A DNA stretch of 64,000 bases from Rhizobium mayense (GTDB taxonomy: Bacteria > Pseudomonadota > Alphaproteobacteria > Rhizobiales > Rhizobiaceae): NCBI RefSeq assembly GCF_030272705.1, contig NZ_JARFYM010000028.1, forward strand, positions 25,457 to 89,456, in the 5' to 3' direction. The translations under genes and the position numbers were made by a program. The notes under the pieces were generated by a model. That model was not told the DNA's origin. It was given only the letters and a program-made list of their open reading frames with translations, and did no database searches. Positions 33,443 to 43,322 of this stretch are shown in pieces (the first letter of the stretch is position 1; the number at the start of each line of letters is the position of its first letter).

Positions 33443-35758
33443 ATGGTGGACGTGCGGCGGGCAACCGCGGCCGATGGACGGCTGCGTGTTAATTTCGACG
33501 GTCTGAAATCCTGGCATAGCGGTGTTACCGATCGAGCGGGAATGCGGGCGGAGACGATTTCGCGCCGCTTTCCGCAGGCGGAACATATTCTCAAGAGGGT
33601 CATTCCCGTCCTCATCGTCTCCTTTCTGATGGTCGTCGCCGCATCGCATTTCTTCGGGATGATGATGGAGCATGGGCGGATGACCGCGGCTGCGCGGCGC
33701 GCAACATCGCTCTCCATTGCCGCCGCTTCCGCTGCCTTTTCCAATGATCCCAGCCTGTTCCAGGCCGGCAACCGAAACGGCGCCGAAAAGAAACTCGCAA
33801 CTTACCTTCCGCAGGATCGGCTCGATACTGGCGCATTCGTCCTTCTCGTACAGGCGAGCGGCCGCGTCTTTGGCTCATCGGCCGCCGGGTCCGCCTATAT
33901 CGGCCTGACGATCTCCGATTTCTTCCCCGAGGTTTCCACCATCAGAAATTTCGGAGACCATGCCGGCGTGATCGAGACGATGATCGATGGCGAGCCCTTC
34001 TATGCGGCGATTTCCTTGATCGGAGACAAGGGCGATTTCGTCCTCTCCGCCGCCTCGATGGAGCAGATCGACAAACTCTGGCGCGATGAGTTGACGCTCA
34101 ATGTCACGCTCTTTGCCGGCATATCCTCCATACTTCTCGTCGTTCTCTACGCCTATTACACTCAGGTGAAACGGGCGCGCGATGCCGACGATATCTTCCT
34201 CGAATCCAATCTGCGCGTCGAAACTGCGCTGTCGCGCGGCCGCTGCGGTCTCTGGGATTTCGATTTCGCCAGCCGCGAATTCTTCTGGTCGCGATCGATG
34301 TACGATATGCTCGGCCTGCCGGCCGCCGATCGGCCGCTATCATTCACCGATGCGGTGCGGATGATGCATCCCGACGACAATAGCCTGCATATGCTGGCCC
34401 GTTCGGTCACCCGCGGCAAAGCCGGTCAAGTGGATCAGATCCTGCGCATTCGTCACGCCAAGGGGCACTATGTCTGGATGCGTGCCCGCGCCCAGGTCAT
34501 CCGCACCAATTCCGGCCGTGTTCATATGATCGGCATTGCCATGGACGTCACCGAGCAGCATCGGCTAGCGCAGCGCTATGCCGAGGCCGACCAGCGCCTG
34601 GCGGACGCGATCGAGTGCACGTCGGAAGCTTTCGTGCTCTGGGATAAGAACGACCGCCTGGTGATGTGCAACGGTCATTTCCAGCAGGCCTATGGCCTGC
34701 CCGACAAGGTGCTGGTGCCAGGAACCGAACGCGCCGTTGTCAACGCCGCCGCTGCTCGTCCCGTCATTGAGCGACGCATCGTCGACCCTGACCGCTCCAA
34801 TCACTCGCAGACGACAGAGGTGCAGCTCGCCGACGAGCGCTGGCTGCAGATCAACGAACGCCGTACTCGCGACGGCGGCCTCGTTTCCGTCGGCACCGAC
34901 ATTACCCAGTTGAAGCGCAACCAGGAGCGTCTGCGCGATTCCGAGCGCCGGCTGATGGCGACGATCAACGATCTCTCCGCCTCCCGGCAGATCCTCGAGC
35001 GGCAAAAGGCGGAGCTTTCGACTGCCAACACCAATTATCTTGCGGAAAAAGAACGCGCCGAAGCCGCCAACAAGGCAAAGTCGGAATTTCTCGCCAACAT
35101 GTCGCATGAGCTGCGCACGCCGCTTAACGCCATTCTCGGTTTCTCCGAAATCCTGCAGGACCAGATGTTCGGCCCTCTGGGCTCGGCGAAATACAATGAA
35201 TACGCCAAGGATATTCACGACAGCGGCAAGCATCTGCTGAACGTCATCAACGACATTCTCGACATGTCGAAGATCGAAGCGGGCCACCTCAAGCTCTCCT
35301 GCGAGCGGATCGATCTTGCGCCATTGATCGAGGAATGCCTGCGCTTCACCGCCATTCCGGCGGCCTGCAAGGACATCCTCGTCGACCAGCGCATCTCCTC
35401 CGGCATAAAGCTGACGGCCGACCGCCGCGCCATGAAGCAAATCCTGCTCAATCTCCTCTCCAACGCCGTGAAGTTCACCAATGACGGCGGCCGCATCGCG
35501 GTGCGCGCGCGCAAGGTCGAGGATGCCGTGATGCTGACGATCGCCGATACGGGCATCGGCATCCCGAAGTCGGCGCTCAGCAAGATCGGTCAGCCCTTCG
35601 AGCAGGTGCAAAACCAATATGCCAAGAGCAAGGGAGGCTCAGGCCTCGGGCTTGCCATTTCACGGTCGCTGACGACACTGCATTGCGGCCGCATGCGCAT
35701 CCGCTCGCGCGAGGGCATCGGCACCGCGATCGCCATTCGCATTCCGGACCTAGGGTGA
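33443..35758 (+). CDS. pleC: PleC-like PAS-domain sensor histidine kinase/phosphatase
   Basis: A 771-residue hybrid-free kinase. A first membrane helix (about 50-70) and a second (about 215-235) flank a periplasmic region; PAS domains lie about 260-370 and 385-500; a coiled coil follows (about 490-545). HisKA has the phospho-acceptor H555 in NMSHELRTPLNAILGF, and the ATP domain carries LLSNAVKFT, DTGIGIP and GSGLGLAISRS. The FGPLGSAKYNEYAKDIHDSG segment marks the DivJ/PleC/CbrA group. Position beside pepN and glnE matches pleC in related rhizobia as I recall. PleC mainly dephosphorylates DivK at one cell pole. A near-CtrA box lies upstream. Confidence 0.8.
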   Translation: MVDVRRATAADGRLRVNFDGLKSWHSGVTDRAGMRAETISRRFPQAEHILKRVIPVLIVSFLMVVAASHFFGMMMEHGRMTAAARRATSLSIAAASAAFSNDPSLFQAGNRNGAEKKLATYLPQDRLDTGAFVLLVQASGRVFGSSAAGSAYIGLTISDFFPEVSTIRNFGDHAGVIETMIDGEPFYAAISLIGDKGDFVLSAASMEQIDKLWRDELTLNVTLFAGISSILLVVLYAYYTQVKRARDADDIFLESNLRVETALSRGRCGLWDFDFASREFFWSRSMYDMLGLPAADRPLSFTDAVRMMHPDDNSLHMLARSVTRGKAGQVDQILRIRHAKGHYVWMRARAQVIRTNSGRVHMIGIAMDVTEQHRLAQRYAEADQRLADAIECTSEAFVLWDKNDRLVMCNGHFQQAYGLPDKVLVPGTERAVVNAAAARPVIERRIVDPDRSNHSQTTEVQLADERWLQINERRTRDGGLVSVGTDITQLKRNQERLRDSERRLMATINDLSASRQILERQKAELSTANTNYLAEKERAEAANKAKSEFLANMSHELRTPLNAILGFSEILQDQMFGPLGSAKYNEYAKDIHDSGKHLLNVINDILDMSKIEAGHLKLSCERIDLAPLIEECLRFTAIPAACKDILVDQRISSGIKLTADRRAMKQILLNLLSNAVKFTNDGGRIAVRARKVEDAVMLTIADTGIGIPKSALSKIGQPFEQVQNQYAKSKGGSGLGLAISRSLTTLHCGRMRIRSREGIGTAIAIRIPDLG

Positions 35759-35759
35759 G

Positions 35760-38720
35760 CTAGGCTTTCACAACCGACTGAAAGACTTTCCGCACCGCTT
35801 TCGAAAGTCGCTTCAGTTCCGCCTCCAGCGTCTTGATGTCGGGGCAATCGCCGGCGCGGCAGACCAGTTCGACCAGCCCGGAGGGGGCCTTGTCCGGATC
35901 GAATGGTCCGTCCACACAGAGTCGGACCAACTGCGACAATTCGGTATAGAGATGCAGCGCCTCCTGGCAGAGGTCGAGATCGTTGCGATCCATAAGACTG
36001 CCGCCGAGCAGTTTGAGCGCCTCGCCGGTACTGAGGCCATTGGCGTCGATGCCGACGCCTCGGGCCGGCGCGATCAGCCGCAGATATTGCGCAGTAAATT
36101 CGATATCGATCAGGCCGCCGGGAATAAGCTTCAGGTCCCAGATGCTTACGGGCGGCTTTTCCTGTTCGATCAGCTCGCGCATCTCGGCGACATCCTTGGT
36201 GATCTTGGGAATATCGCGCCGCGTGGAGAGCACCTCGCCGATGATCCGCTCCGCATTCAGCTCCAGCTCCTCATCGCCGCAAATCAGGCGCGCTCGGGAA
36301 AGCGCCATATGCTCCCACGTCCAGGCCTCCCCGCGCTGATATTTCTCGAAGGAGTTGATGCGCGTTGCGACCGGCCCCTTGTTGCCGGAAGGACGCAGGC
36401 GCATGTCGACCTCGTAGAGCACGCCCTCCGCCGTCGGCGCGGAGAGCGCCGCAATCAGCCGCTGGGTAATGCGGGTAAAATAACGCGTCGCGTCGAGCGG
36501 CTTTGGCCCCGTGGATTCGCCGGCTTCATCGTCATAGTCGTAAAGCAGGATGATATCGATATCCGAACCGGCGGTGAGCTCGAAGCTACCGAGCTTTCCC
36601 ATCCCGACGACGGCGACGCGGCCGCCGGGATAGTCGCCATGTGCAGCCTGTATCTCCTTCAACACGGCATTCAATGCGGCTTCGACGATCAGATCGGCGA
36701 GATAGGTGAAGGCGCGGGCGGCCATGGGGCCGCCGATTGCGCCCGTCAACAGACGAATGCCGATCAGAAAGCGCTGCTCCGAGGCGAAGATGCGCAGGCG
36801 GTCCAGCACCTCCTCGTAATGCTGTGCCGACGCCAGAAAGCTGTTGATGCGCTCGGCCAGATAATCGCGCGTCGGCAGCTCTGCCATCAGGCCCGGATCC
36901 AACATACCGTCGAAGACATGCGGCTTGGCAGCGATGATTTCGGCGAGCCGCGGCGCCGACGACATGATGTTGACGATGAGCGAAAGCAGCGCCGGATTTG
37001 TGCTGAGCAGCGAGAATAGCTGGATGCCCGCCGGCAGGCCGGAGATGAAACTGTCGAAACGCAGCAGCGCCTCATCCGCGCGCTTGCTCTCGCCGAATAC
37101 GCGGAGCAATTCTGGCGTCAATTCGGTCAACCGCTCCCGCGCTTCGATCGATTGTGTGGCGCGGTAGCGACCGTAGTGCCATGTGCGGATGACATGGGAA
37201 ATAGCGGAGGGACGCTCGAAGCCGAGACGGTGTAAGGTCTTCAATGTGTCGGGGTCGTCACCCTGGCCGGTGAAGACGAGGTTGCCGGTTTCGGTCGAAA
37301 GCTTGGTCTCCTGCTCGAACAAACGCCCGTAACGCCGCTCGACCGTCTTCAGCGTTGCGACCAGCGCCTCGGAGAAGGCGGATAGATCGGCGAAGCCCAT
37401 CATGAACGCAATGCGCTTCAGCTCGGCATCTGTTTCGGGAAGCAGATGCGTCTGCTCGTCGCGCACCATCTGGATGCGATGCTCGACATCGCGCAGAAAC
37501 CAATAGGCCTCCGTCAGTTCGTCGCGCGTTTCCGCGTCGATCCACTTGGCCTTGGTCAGCTCCGCCAATGTTTCCTCTGTGGCCCGGCAACGCAAGGCCG
37601 GCATGCGGCCGCCGGCGATCAGTTGCTGCGTCTGCACGAAGAACTCGATCTCGCGGATACCGCCGCGGCCGAGCTTGACGTTGTGGCCTTTGACCGCAAT
37701 CGCGCCATGACCCTTGTGCACATGGATCTGCCGCTTGATCGAATGGATATCCGATATCGCTGCATAGTCCAGATATTTGCGGAAGACGAAGGGGACAAGA
37801 TCGCGAATGAAGGCCTGGCCGGCCGCGATATCACCGCCGACAGCGCGCGCCTTGATGAAAGCGGCGCGCTCCCAATTCTGCCCCCTGCCCTCGTAATAGA
37901 TCATTGCCGCATCGACGGGGATGGCAAGCGGAGTAGACCCCGGATCGGGACGCAGGCGCAGATCGGTTCGGAAGACGTAGCCGTCGGCGCTGCGCTCCTG
38001 CAATATACGCACAAGTCGGCGCATCAATCGCGGGAAGATATCGATCGCATCATCGGGATTGGGAACGATTCCGGCCATCTCGTCGAAGAAAACGACCAGG
38101 TCGATATCGGAGGAATAATTCAGCTCTTCGGCGCCGAGCTTGCCCATGCCAAGCACGATAAGGCCGGAGCCGCGGCTCGGCGCGGAAGGGTCGCGGACCG
38201 CAATCTTGCCGGCCTCGTGCGACGACAGCAGCAAATGGTCGATCGCTGCCGAAATCGAGGCTTCGGCAAGGGCGCTCAGCCAGCGCGTCGTCGCCCGGCC
38301 GTCGAAGATGCGGGCGAGATCGGCAAGCGCAATCAAGAAGGCGGCGCGGCGCTTGGCGATGCGCAATCGGCTCATGACCTCGGATTCCGAGGGCGACGAT
38401 GCGTTGTCACCCTCCGGCAGCCAGGCACGACGGGCATCGGCGACAAGCACCTCGATTTGCGGCAACAGCGGTTTGCTGACGGCTGCGGCGAGCAGCGCCG
38501 GCTCGAGATTGGCGGTCTCGCGGAGATGAGGTGAGAGTGTCAATGCGGCGGCAACAAAATCGCGCTGGGGACTGTCGCTCGCGAGAAGGGCGGCAATTGC
38601 CGGTTCCGATGCGGCGATATCCTTGAGATCGGCGAGCGCCGCTTTCAGCTCCGTCTGATTGAGCGGGCGAAGCCGCCCGGGCAAAACATCCCCTAGCAAA
38701 TCGCTTGCCATTGTCGTCAT
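35760..38720 (-). CDS. glnE: Bifunctional glutamine synthetase adenylyltransferase/deadenylase
   Basis: A 986-residue GlnE with two nucleotidyltransferase domains. The N-terminal deadenylylase carries YSSDIDLVVFFDE and the C-terminal adenylylase GSDIDIILLYDYDDE, each followed by a regulatory helical domain. It adds or removes AMP on GlnA in answer to PII and glutamine. The ATG at 38720 (MTTMASDL) with GGGAGAG upstream is preferred; the frame runs to 38840, but those residues are unlike GlnE. It converges on the pleC-like gene with a one-base gap. Confidence 0.95.
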   Translation of the reverse strand: MTTMASDLLGDVLPGRLRPLNQTELKAALADLKDIAASEPAIAALLASDSPQRDFVAAALTLSPHLRETANLEPALLAAAVSKPLLPQIEVLVADARRAWLPEGDNASSPSESEVMSRLRIAKRRAAFLIALADLARIFDGRATTRWLSALAEASISAAIDHLLLSSHEAGKIAVRDPSAPSRGSGLIVLGMGKLGAEELNYSSDIDLVVFFDEMAGIVPNPDDAIDIFPRLMRRLVRILQERSADGYVFRTDLRLRPDPGSTPLAIPVDAAMIYYEGRGQNWERAAFIKARAVGGDIAAGQAFIRDLVPFVFRKYLDYAAISDIHSIKRQIHVHKGHGAIAVKGHNVKLGRGGIREIEFFVQTQQLIAGGRMPALRCRATEETLAELTKAKWIDAETRDELTEAYWFLRDVEHRIQMVRDEQTHLLPETDAELKRIAFMMGFADLSAFSEALVATLKTVERRYGRLFEQETKLSTETGNLVFTGQGDDPDTLKTLHRLGFERPSAISHVIRTWHYGRYRATQSIEARERLTELTPELLRVFGESKRADEALLRFDSFISGLPAGIQLFSLLSTNPALLSLIVNIMSSAPRLAEIIAAKPHVFDGMLDPGLMAELPTRDYLAERINSFLASAQHYEEVLDRLRIFASEQRFLIGIRLLTGAIGGPMAARAFTYLADLIVEAALNAVLKEIQAAHGDYPGGRVAVVGMGKLGSFELTAGSDIDIILLYDYDDEAGESTGPKPLDATRYFTRITQRLIAALSAPTAEGVLYEVDMRLRPSGNKGPVATRINSFEKYQRGEAWTWEHMALSRARLICGDEELELNAERIIGEVLSTRRDIPKITKDVAEMRELIEQEKPPVSIWDLKLIPGGLIDIEFTAQYLRLIAPARGVGIDANGLSTGEALKLLGGSLMDRNDLDLCQEALHLYTELSQLVRLCVDGPFDPDKAPSGLVELVCRAGDCPDIKTLEAELKRLSKAVRKVFQSVVKA

Positions 38721-38869
38721 GCAGTTCTCTCCCACCTGCGTCGCGCGTCCAACTGGACCGGCAAAAGACGCAGTAACATCTTTGAATCGATGTGTGATCC
38801 CCAAAATCGGAAGTCGAATTAGAGATGATGTACGGAGCATTCCGATAAAGCAGGATTAATCTATTGTTT

Positions 38870-40279
38870 CTACGTGGGGAAGATCATGGTTACGGTCAAG
38901 CCGCGAGTATCGAGGCTGGCCGGATCGGTATCGCAAAGCTCCAGCCGGCCGCCATGCAGCTCCATGATCGCTTCCACCAGGGCAAGACCAAGGCCGGTGC
39001 CCGGTTTGGAGCGGCTCTCGTCCAGGCGGAAGAAGCGTTTGACCACCTCCGTCCGCTGATGCGCAGGGATGCCCGGACCATGATCGGCGACAGCGAGGTT
39101 CACCGCGTTGGACTCACGGGACAGTTTCAGCACGACCGCCTGTTTGCCGGGACAGCCGGAGGCATATTTGACGGCATTATCGATCAGATTGAAGATCGCC
39201 TGGCCGATCAGCTCGCGATTGCCCTGCACCTCGACATCGGGCTCGATCTCGGTCGTCAGCGTCAGACCCGCCTCTTCGGCGACCGGCTCATAGAGCTCGG
39301 CTGTATCCGAGACGATGGAGGAGAGATCGACGCCGGTCATCTCGGCGGCGACGGAACCCGCCTCGACGCGTGAGATCATCAGCAGCGCATTGAAGGTGCG
39401 GATCAATTGGTCGGATTCGCCGATAATGCCTTCCAGTGCGACACGCCGGCCTTCGCTATTGGCATTGTCGAGCGCATCAGCCGCCTTGTTGCGCAATCGC
39501 GTCAGCGGCGTCTTCAAGTCGTGGGCGATGTTGTCGGAGACCTGCCGCAAGCCTTCGTTCAGTTTCTCGATGCGCTCCAGCATGGCGTTCAGCGATGTCG
39601 ACATGCGATCGAATTCGTCGCCAGAGCCTCCGACCGGCAGCCGCTGCGACAGATCGCCGGCCATGATCTTGCGGCTGGCATCGGTCATGCGGTCGATGCG
39701 TTTCAGCGCGTTGCGGCCGATACCGAACCAGATAACGAGTGCGCCAAGGCCCATGATCGCCAGAGCCAGCATCAGGGCCTGGCGCACCAGCACGCGGAAT
39801 CGCTCCGGCTCGCCAAGGTCGCGTCCGATCAGGATGCGCAGGCCATTGTCGAGGAGGAAGATATTGGCGATCGCCAGATGCCGCCGTTCGGCGTCGTTAG
39901 TGCCCGTGTCGGTGTAGCGCTCATAGCTGAACGGCAATTCCGTCCAACCGGCTTCGCCGAGGACGCCCGGCTGCACCGAAGCGACGTTGCCGGCGAGAAT
40001 ATCGCCGGAGGGGCTGGCGATGACATAGAGATTGGCGCCAGGCTGGCGGGCGCGGCGCTCCATCGTGCGCAGCAACAGGTTCAAGCCGCCGACGTCATAA
40101 GCACGCTTGACCTGATTGACCTCTTGCTGCACGGCATCGCGAATCTGCCCGGTCAGCAACCGCTCCGACATGGCCGATACGTAGAAGACGAGGGTCGCGG
40201 CGCAGAGCGCAAAAAGTAGGATATAAAGGGCGGACAGGCGGACTGCAGTAGACCTGAAGAGAACGCGAAAGCGGCTCAT
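38870..40279 (-). CDS. Sensor histidine kinase of an OmpR-type two-component system
   Basis: 469 residues: an N-terminal membrane helix (about 12-30), periplasmic domain (about 35-165), second helix (about 168-190), HAMP (about 190-245), HisKA with VSDNIAHDLKTPLTRLRNK, and HATPase with NLIDNAVKYA, DHGPGIP and GTGLGLALVEAI. It overlaps the response regulator gene upstream by four bases (ATGA), so the two are translationally coupled. The signal is unknown. Being next to degP suggests envelope stress sensing, which is inference. Confidence 0.9.
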   Translation of the reverse strand: MSRFRVLFRSTAVRLSALYILLFALCAATLVFYVSAMSERLLTGQIRDAVQQEVNQVKRAYDVGGLNLLLRTMERRARQPGANLYVIASPSGDILAGNVASVQPGVLGEAGWTELPFSYERYTDTGTNDAERRHLAIANIFLLDNGLRILIGRDLGEPERFRVLVRQALMLALAIMGLGALVIWFGIGRNALKRIDRMTDASRKIMAGDLSQRLPVGGSGDEFDRMSTSLNAMLERIEKLNEGLRQVSDNIAHDLKTPLTRLRNKAADALDNANSEGRRVALEGIIGESDQLIRTFNALLMISRVEAGSVAAEMTGVDLSSIVSDTAELYEPVAEEAGLTLTTEIEPDVEVQGNRELIGQAIFNLIDNAVKYASGCPGKQAVVLKLSRESNAVNLAVADHGPGIPAHQRTEVVKRFFRLDESRSKPGTGLGLALVEAIMELHGGRLELCDTDPASLDTRGLTVTMIFPT

Positions 40280-40953
40280 CCCTCGTCCTTGATCATGTAG
40301 CCGGCGCCACGAATCGTCTTCAACAGCGGCTGGCTGAAGTCTTTTTCGATCTTCGAACGCAGGCGTGAGACGTGGACGTCGATAACGTTCGTTTGCGGAT
40401 CGAAATGGTAGTCCCAGACGTTTTCGAGAAGCATGGTGCGCGTCACCACCTGGCCCGCATTCTTCATCAGATATTCGAGCAGGCGGAACTCGCGCGGTTG
40501 CAAAAGTATCTCCTTGCCGCCGCGACGAACCTCGTGCGACAGCCGATCGAGTTCGAGGTCACCGACGCGGTAGAGCACGTCCTGTTCCGGCGTGCCCTTG
40601 CGGCGACCAAGAACTTCGACGCGGGCAAGCAATTCGCTAAACGCGTAGGGTTTCGGCAGGTAGTCGTCGCCGCCGGCACGAAGGCCGGTGACGCGATCGT
40701 CGACTTGACCGAGGGCGGAGAGAATGAGAACCGGCGTATGCACGCCCTTGCGGCGCAGCTCGGTGATGACGGAAAGACCGTCTCGGCGCGGCAGCATGCG
40801 GTCGATGATGGCGACGTCGTAGACGTTCTCGGTTGCCATGAAGAGGCCGCTCTCGCCATCGCTCGCATGGTCGGCAACGATACCGGCCTCGCGAAACGCC
40901 TTGGTGAGATAGGCGGCGGCTTCGAGATCGTCTTCGATAATCAAAATCTTCAT
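40276..40953 (-). CDS. OmpR/TctD-family response regulator
   Basis: 225 residues. The receiver domain has the acidic pair in LIIEDD, phospho-acceptor D in AIIDRMLP (about residue 50) and K in LPKPYAF. The C-terminal winged helix has VTRTMLLENVWDYHF and TIRGAGYMI. The ATG at 40953 begins MKILIIEDD; the longer frame to 41034 is not supported. The partner kinase overlaps its 3' end. A 180-base gap and a terminator separate it from degP upstream, so it probably has its own promoter. Confidence 0.93.
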   Translation of the reverse strand: MKILIIEDDLEAAAYLTKAFREAGIVADHASDGESGLFMATENVYDVAIIDRMLPRRDGLSVITELRRKGVHTPVLILSALGQVDDRVTGLRAGGDDYLPKPYAFSELLARVEVLGRRKGTPEQDVLYRVGDLELDRLSHEVRRGGKEILLQPREFRLLEYLMKNAGQVVTRTMLLENVWDYHFDPQTNVIDVHVSRLRSKIEKDFSQPLLKTIRGAGYMIKDEG

Positions 40954-41074
40954 GTGAGCGACATTACCTGTCGGCGATGCCTCAGCACAACCAGAATCGG
41001 AGGAGTTCACAGCATGTTGGCCAGCGGTTGTCATCTTCTATCCGCCATTTGTCGATAGAGTCACGTGGAAGCAA

Positions 41075-41108
41075 AGGAGCCGCGCAAGCCGTGGCCTGCG
41101 CGGCTCCT
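41075..41108 (-). terminator. Terminator of degP (minus strand)
   Basis: AGGAGCCGCGCA and TGCGCGGCTCCT, a perfect 12-bp stem around ten bases. On the minus strand it is followed by TTTGCTTC. It starts 26 bases after the degP stop. Confidence 0.75.
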
Positions 41109-41133
41109 AATTCACTTCAATTGGCCGAAAAAA

Positions 41134-42690
41134 TCAGCCGTTGGTGATCGGCAGAGCGACGAAGCGGCTGCCGTCGTTGGACTGGATCTGGAACAGCGCG
41201 CGGGTGCGGCCGCCCTTCTTTGCCTCCTCGATAACCTTGGCGATGTCGCCGGCGTTGGAGACCTGCTGATTGTTGACCGAGGTGATTTTCTCGCCTTCCT
41301 TCACGCCCTTGTCGGCCGCGTCGGAGTCCGGATCGACCGCCGTGATCGCGACACCCTTGCCGTCATCGGACGGACCGACGGTGAGGCCGAGATCGGCAAG
41401 CGCCTTTTCCGAGGACGGCTGCGGCGGCTGGGCTGGCTGCGAATTGTCGTCGTTCGAAGCCTGATTCTGGTCGGCCGGCAGCGTGCCGAGTTCGACGGTA
41501 ACCGACTGAGCTTTGCCGTCACGCCACAGCGAGACATCGACCTTGGTGCCCGGCTGCATCGCGCCAATACGGCGAGCGAGATCGCGCGGATCCTTGACCG
41601 GGTCGCCATTGACGGCGGTTACGACGTCACCGTTCTTGATGCCGGCCTTCTGGCCCGGAGAACCGTCCTGCGGGGATACGACGAGCGCGCCGTTCGGCTC
41701 GGACAGGCCGAGGGATTCGGCGATATCCTTGGTCACCGGCTGGATCTGCACGCCGAGCCAGCCACGCGACACGGTGCCGCTCTTGATCAGGGTGGCGACG
41801 ACGTTCTTGGCGGTGTCGGCGGGGATTGCGAAGGCAATGCCGACGCTGCCGCCCGATGGAGAGAAAATGGCCGTGTTGATGCCGACGACCTGGCCGTTGA
41901 GGTTGAAGGTCGGGCCGCCCGAGTTGCCACGGTTCACGGCTGCGTCGACCTGGATGAAGTCGTCATAGGGGCCGGAGCCGATATCGCGGCCACGAGCCGA
42001 GACGATGCCGGCCGTGACGGTGCCGCCGAGGCCGAACGGATTACCGACCGCAACGACCCAGTCGCCAACACGAACCTTGTTATCGTCGGCCCAATTGACA
42101 TAGGTGAATTTCTTGCCCTTGCCGTCGACTTTCAATACGGCGAGGTCGGTGCGCGGGTCCTTGCCGATCAGCTTGGCATCAAGTTCGGTGCCGTCATTGA
42201 GCACCACGACAAAAGCCGCGCCGTCGGAAACGACGTGATTGTTGGTGACGAGATAGCCGTCTTCGGAAATGAAGAAGCCGGAGCCCTGGGCAACCGGGCG
42301 CAGACGACCCTTATTATCCTGCTGGCCTTTCTGCTGGCCTTGCTGTTGCTGGTTATGGCCCTGCTGCTGTTCGAACTGTTTGAAGAACTTCTTCAGCGGA
42401 TGATCGTCCGGCAGCTCGTCGAAACCGCGCCCAAGGCCGAAGGAATCGTCATCATCGGCGACCGGGTTGACACGGGATTCAACACGAACGGAAACGACTG
42501 CCGGAGACACGGCGTCGACGACATTGGCGAAGCTCGGAACCTGCGGAGCCTGTACGTTGACGGCATCGGCATAGGAGCGGCTGATTTGAGCCGGAACGCC
42601 GGTGGCGAGGGCAGCGACGGCGAGGCCGGCGACGACAGAAGCTTTCATAGCGGTGCTATGGGACAAAACGTCCTTGATATTCCTGAACAT
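41134..42690 (-). CDS. degP: Do-family periplasmic serine protease/chaperone
   Basis: 518 residues with a signal peptide (about 1-42, hydrophobic 18-36, cleaved near RSYADA). The trypsin-like domain has triad H152 (TNNHVV), D182 (RTDLAVLKV) and S257 (NRGNSGGP). Two PDZ domains follow at about 320-400 and 425-515. Between 105 and 127 is a very Gln-rich stretch, longer than the usual LA-loop composition. It degrades or refolds misfolded envelope proteins. It lies downstream of cycL on the same strand with a 176-base gap that probably holds a promoter. Confidence 0.94.
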   Translation of the reverse strand: MFRNIKDVLSHSTAMKASVVAGLAVAALATGVPAQISRSYADAVNVQAPQVPSFANVVDAVSPAVVSVRVESRVNPVADDDDSFGLGRGFDELPDDHPLKKFFKQFEQQQGHNQQQQGQQKGQQDNKGRLRPVAQGSGFFISEDGYLVTNNHVVSDGAAFVVVLNDGTELDAKLIGKDPRTDLAVLKVDGKGKKFTYVNWADDNKVRVGDWVVAVGNPFGLGGTVTAGIVSARGRDIGSGPYDDFIQVDAAVNRGNSGGPTFNLNGQVVGINTAIFSPSGGSVGIAFAIPADTAKNVVATLIKSGTVSRGWLGVQIQPVTKDIAESLGLSEPNGALVVSPQDGSPGQKAGIKNGDVVTAVNGDPVKDPRDLARRIGAMQPGTKVDVSLWRDGKAQSVTVELGTLPADQNQASNDDNSQPAQPPQPSSEKALADLGLTVGPSDDGKGVAITAVDPDSDAADKGVKEGEKITSVNNQQVSNAGDIAKVIEEAKKGGRTRALFQIQSNDGSRFVALPITNG

Positions 42691-42866
42691 ATGCGAGTTA
42701 CCTTCTCTTCTCTCGTCCGATTTTTCTTCTGCCGGGAAACCGGCAATGGTGGGTTATGGAAAGATATAGGACTTCCGACCTTACAGCGAACTGTCCGACC
42801 GATGAAAAATCCGTAATGTAGCGAAATAATGTTTTCGGCCCGATAAAGACGACTTCTCGCGCAACG

Positions 42867-43322
42867 TCACTTGCCGAGAATATCGTTGAGGCGTGCTTCT
42901 TCCTCCGCCGTCAACTGCGTGCCCGTCGGCTTGCCCGCGCCACGTCGGACATAGACGATAAGAGCAAGCCCACCGAGCAGGAAGAGCGCGGCCGGTGTGC
43001 CCCAGAGCAACAGCGTCTTTTCGCTGAGCCGCGGCTTCAACAGCACGAACTCGCCGTAGCGGGAAACGATATAGTCGAGCACCTGCTGGTCGCTATCGCC
43101 CTGGACGAGGCGCTTGCGCACCAGAAGGCGCAGGTCGCGGGCAAGATCGGCATTGGAATCGTCGATCGACTGGTTCTGGCAGACCATGCAGCGCAGCTCA
43201 GCTGAGATCGTTCGTGCGCGCGCTTCGAGGGCCTTGTCGGGCAGCACCTCGTCCGGATTGACGGCGAAGGCCGGCGCGGCAACGAAGAGCAGTGCCAGAG
43301 CCAGGAGCAATCGCCGGATCAT
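42867..43322 (-). CDS. cycL: Cytochrome c maturation protein CcmH/CycL
   Basis: 151 residues: signal sequence (1-20), the haem-ligation thiol motif LRCMVCQNQ (C45 and C48), a membrane helix (about 104-123) and a short tail. It reduces apocytochrome c cysteines before haem attachment. The start at 43322 overlaps the end of cycK by four bases. Last gene of the cycHJKL set. Confidence 0.95.
   Translation of the reverse strand: MIRRLLLALALLFVAAPAFAVNPDEVLPDKALEARARTISAELRCMVCQNQSIDDSNADLARDLRLLVRKRLVQGDSDQQVLDYIVSRYGEFVLLKPRLSEKTLLLWGTPAALFLLGGLALIVYVRRGAGKPTGTQLTAEEEARLNDILGK

Noticed and set aside
41065..42816. 583-codon plus-strand open frame over degP
   Set aside because: It is the antisense shadow of degP, which has a complete catalytic triad and PDZ domains.
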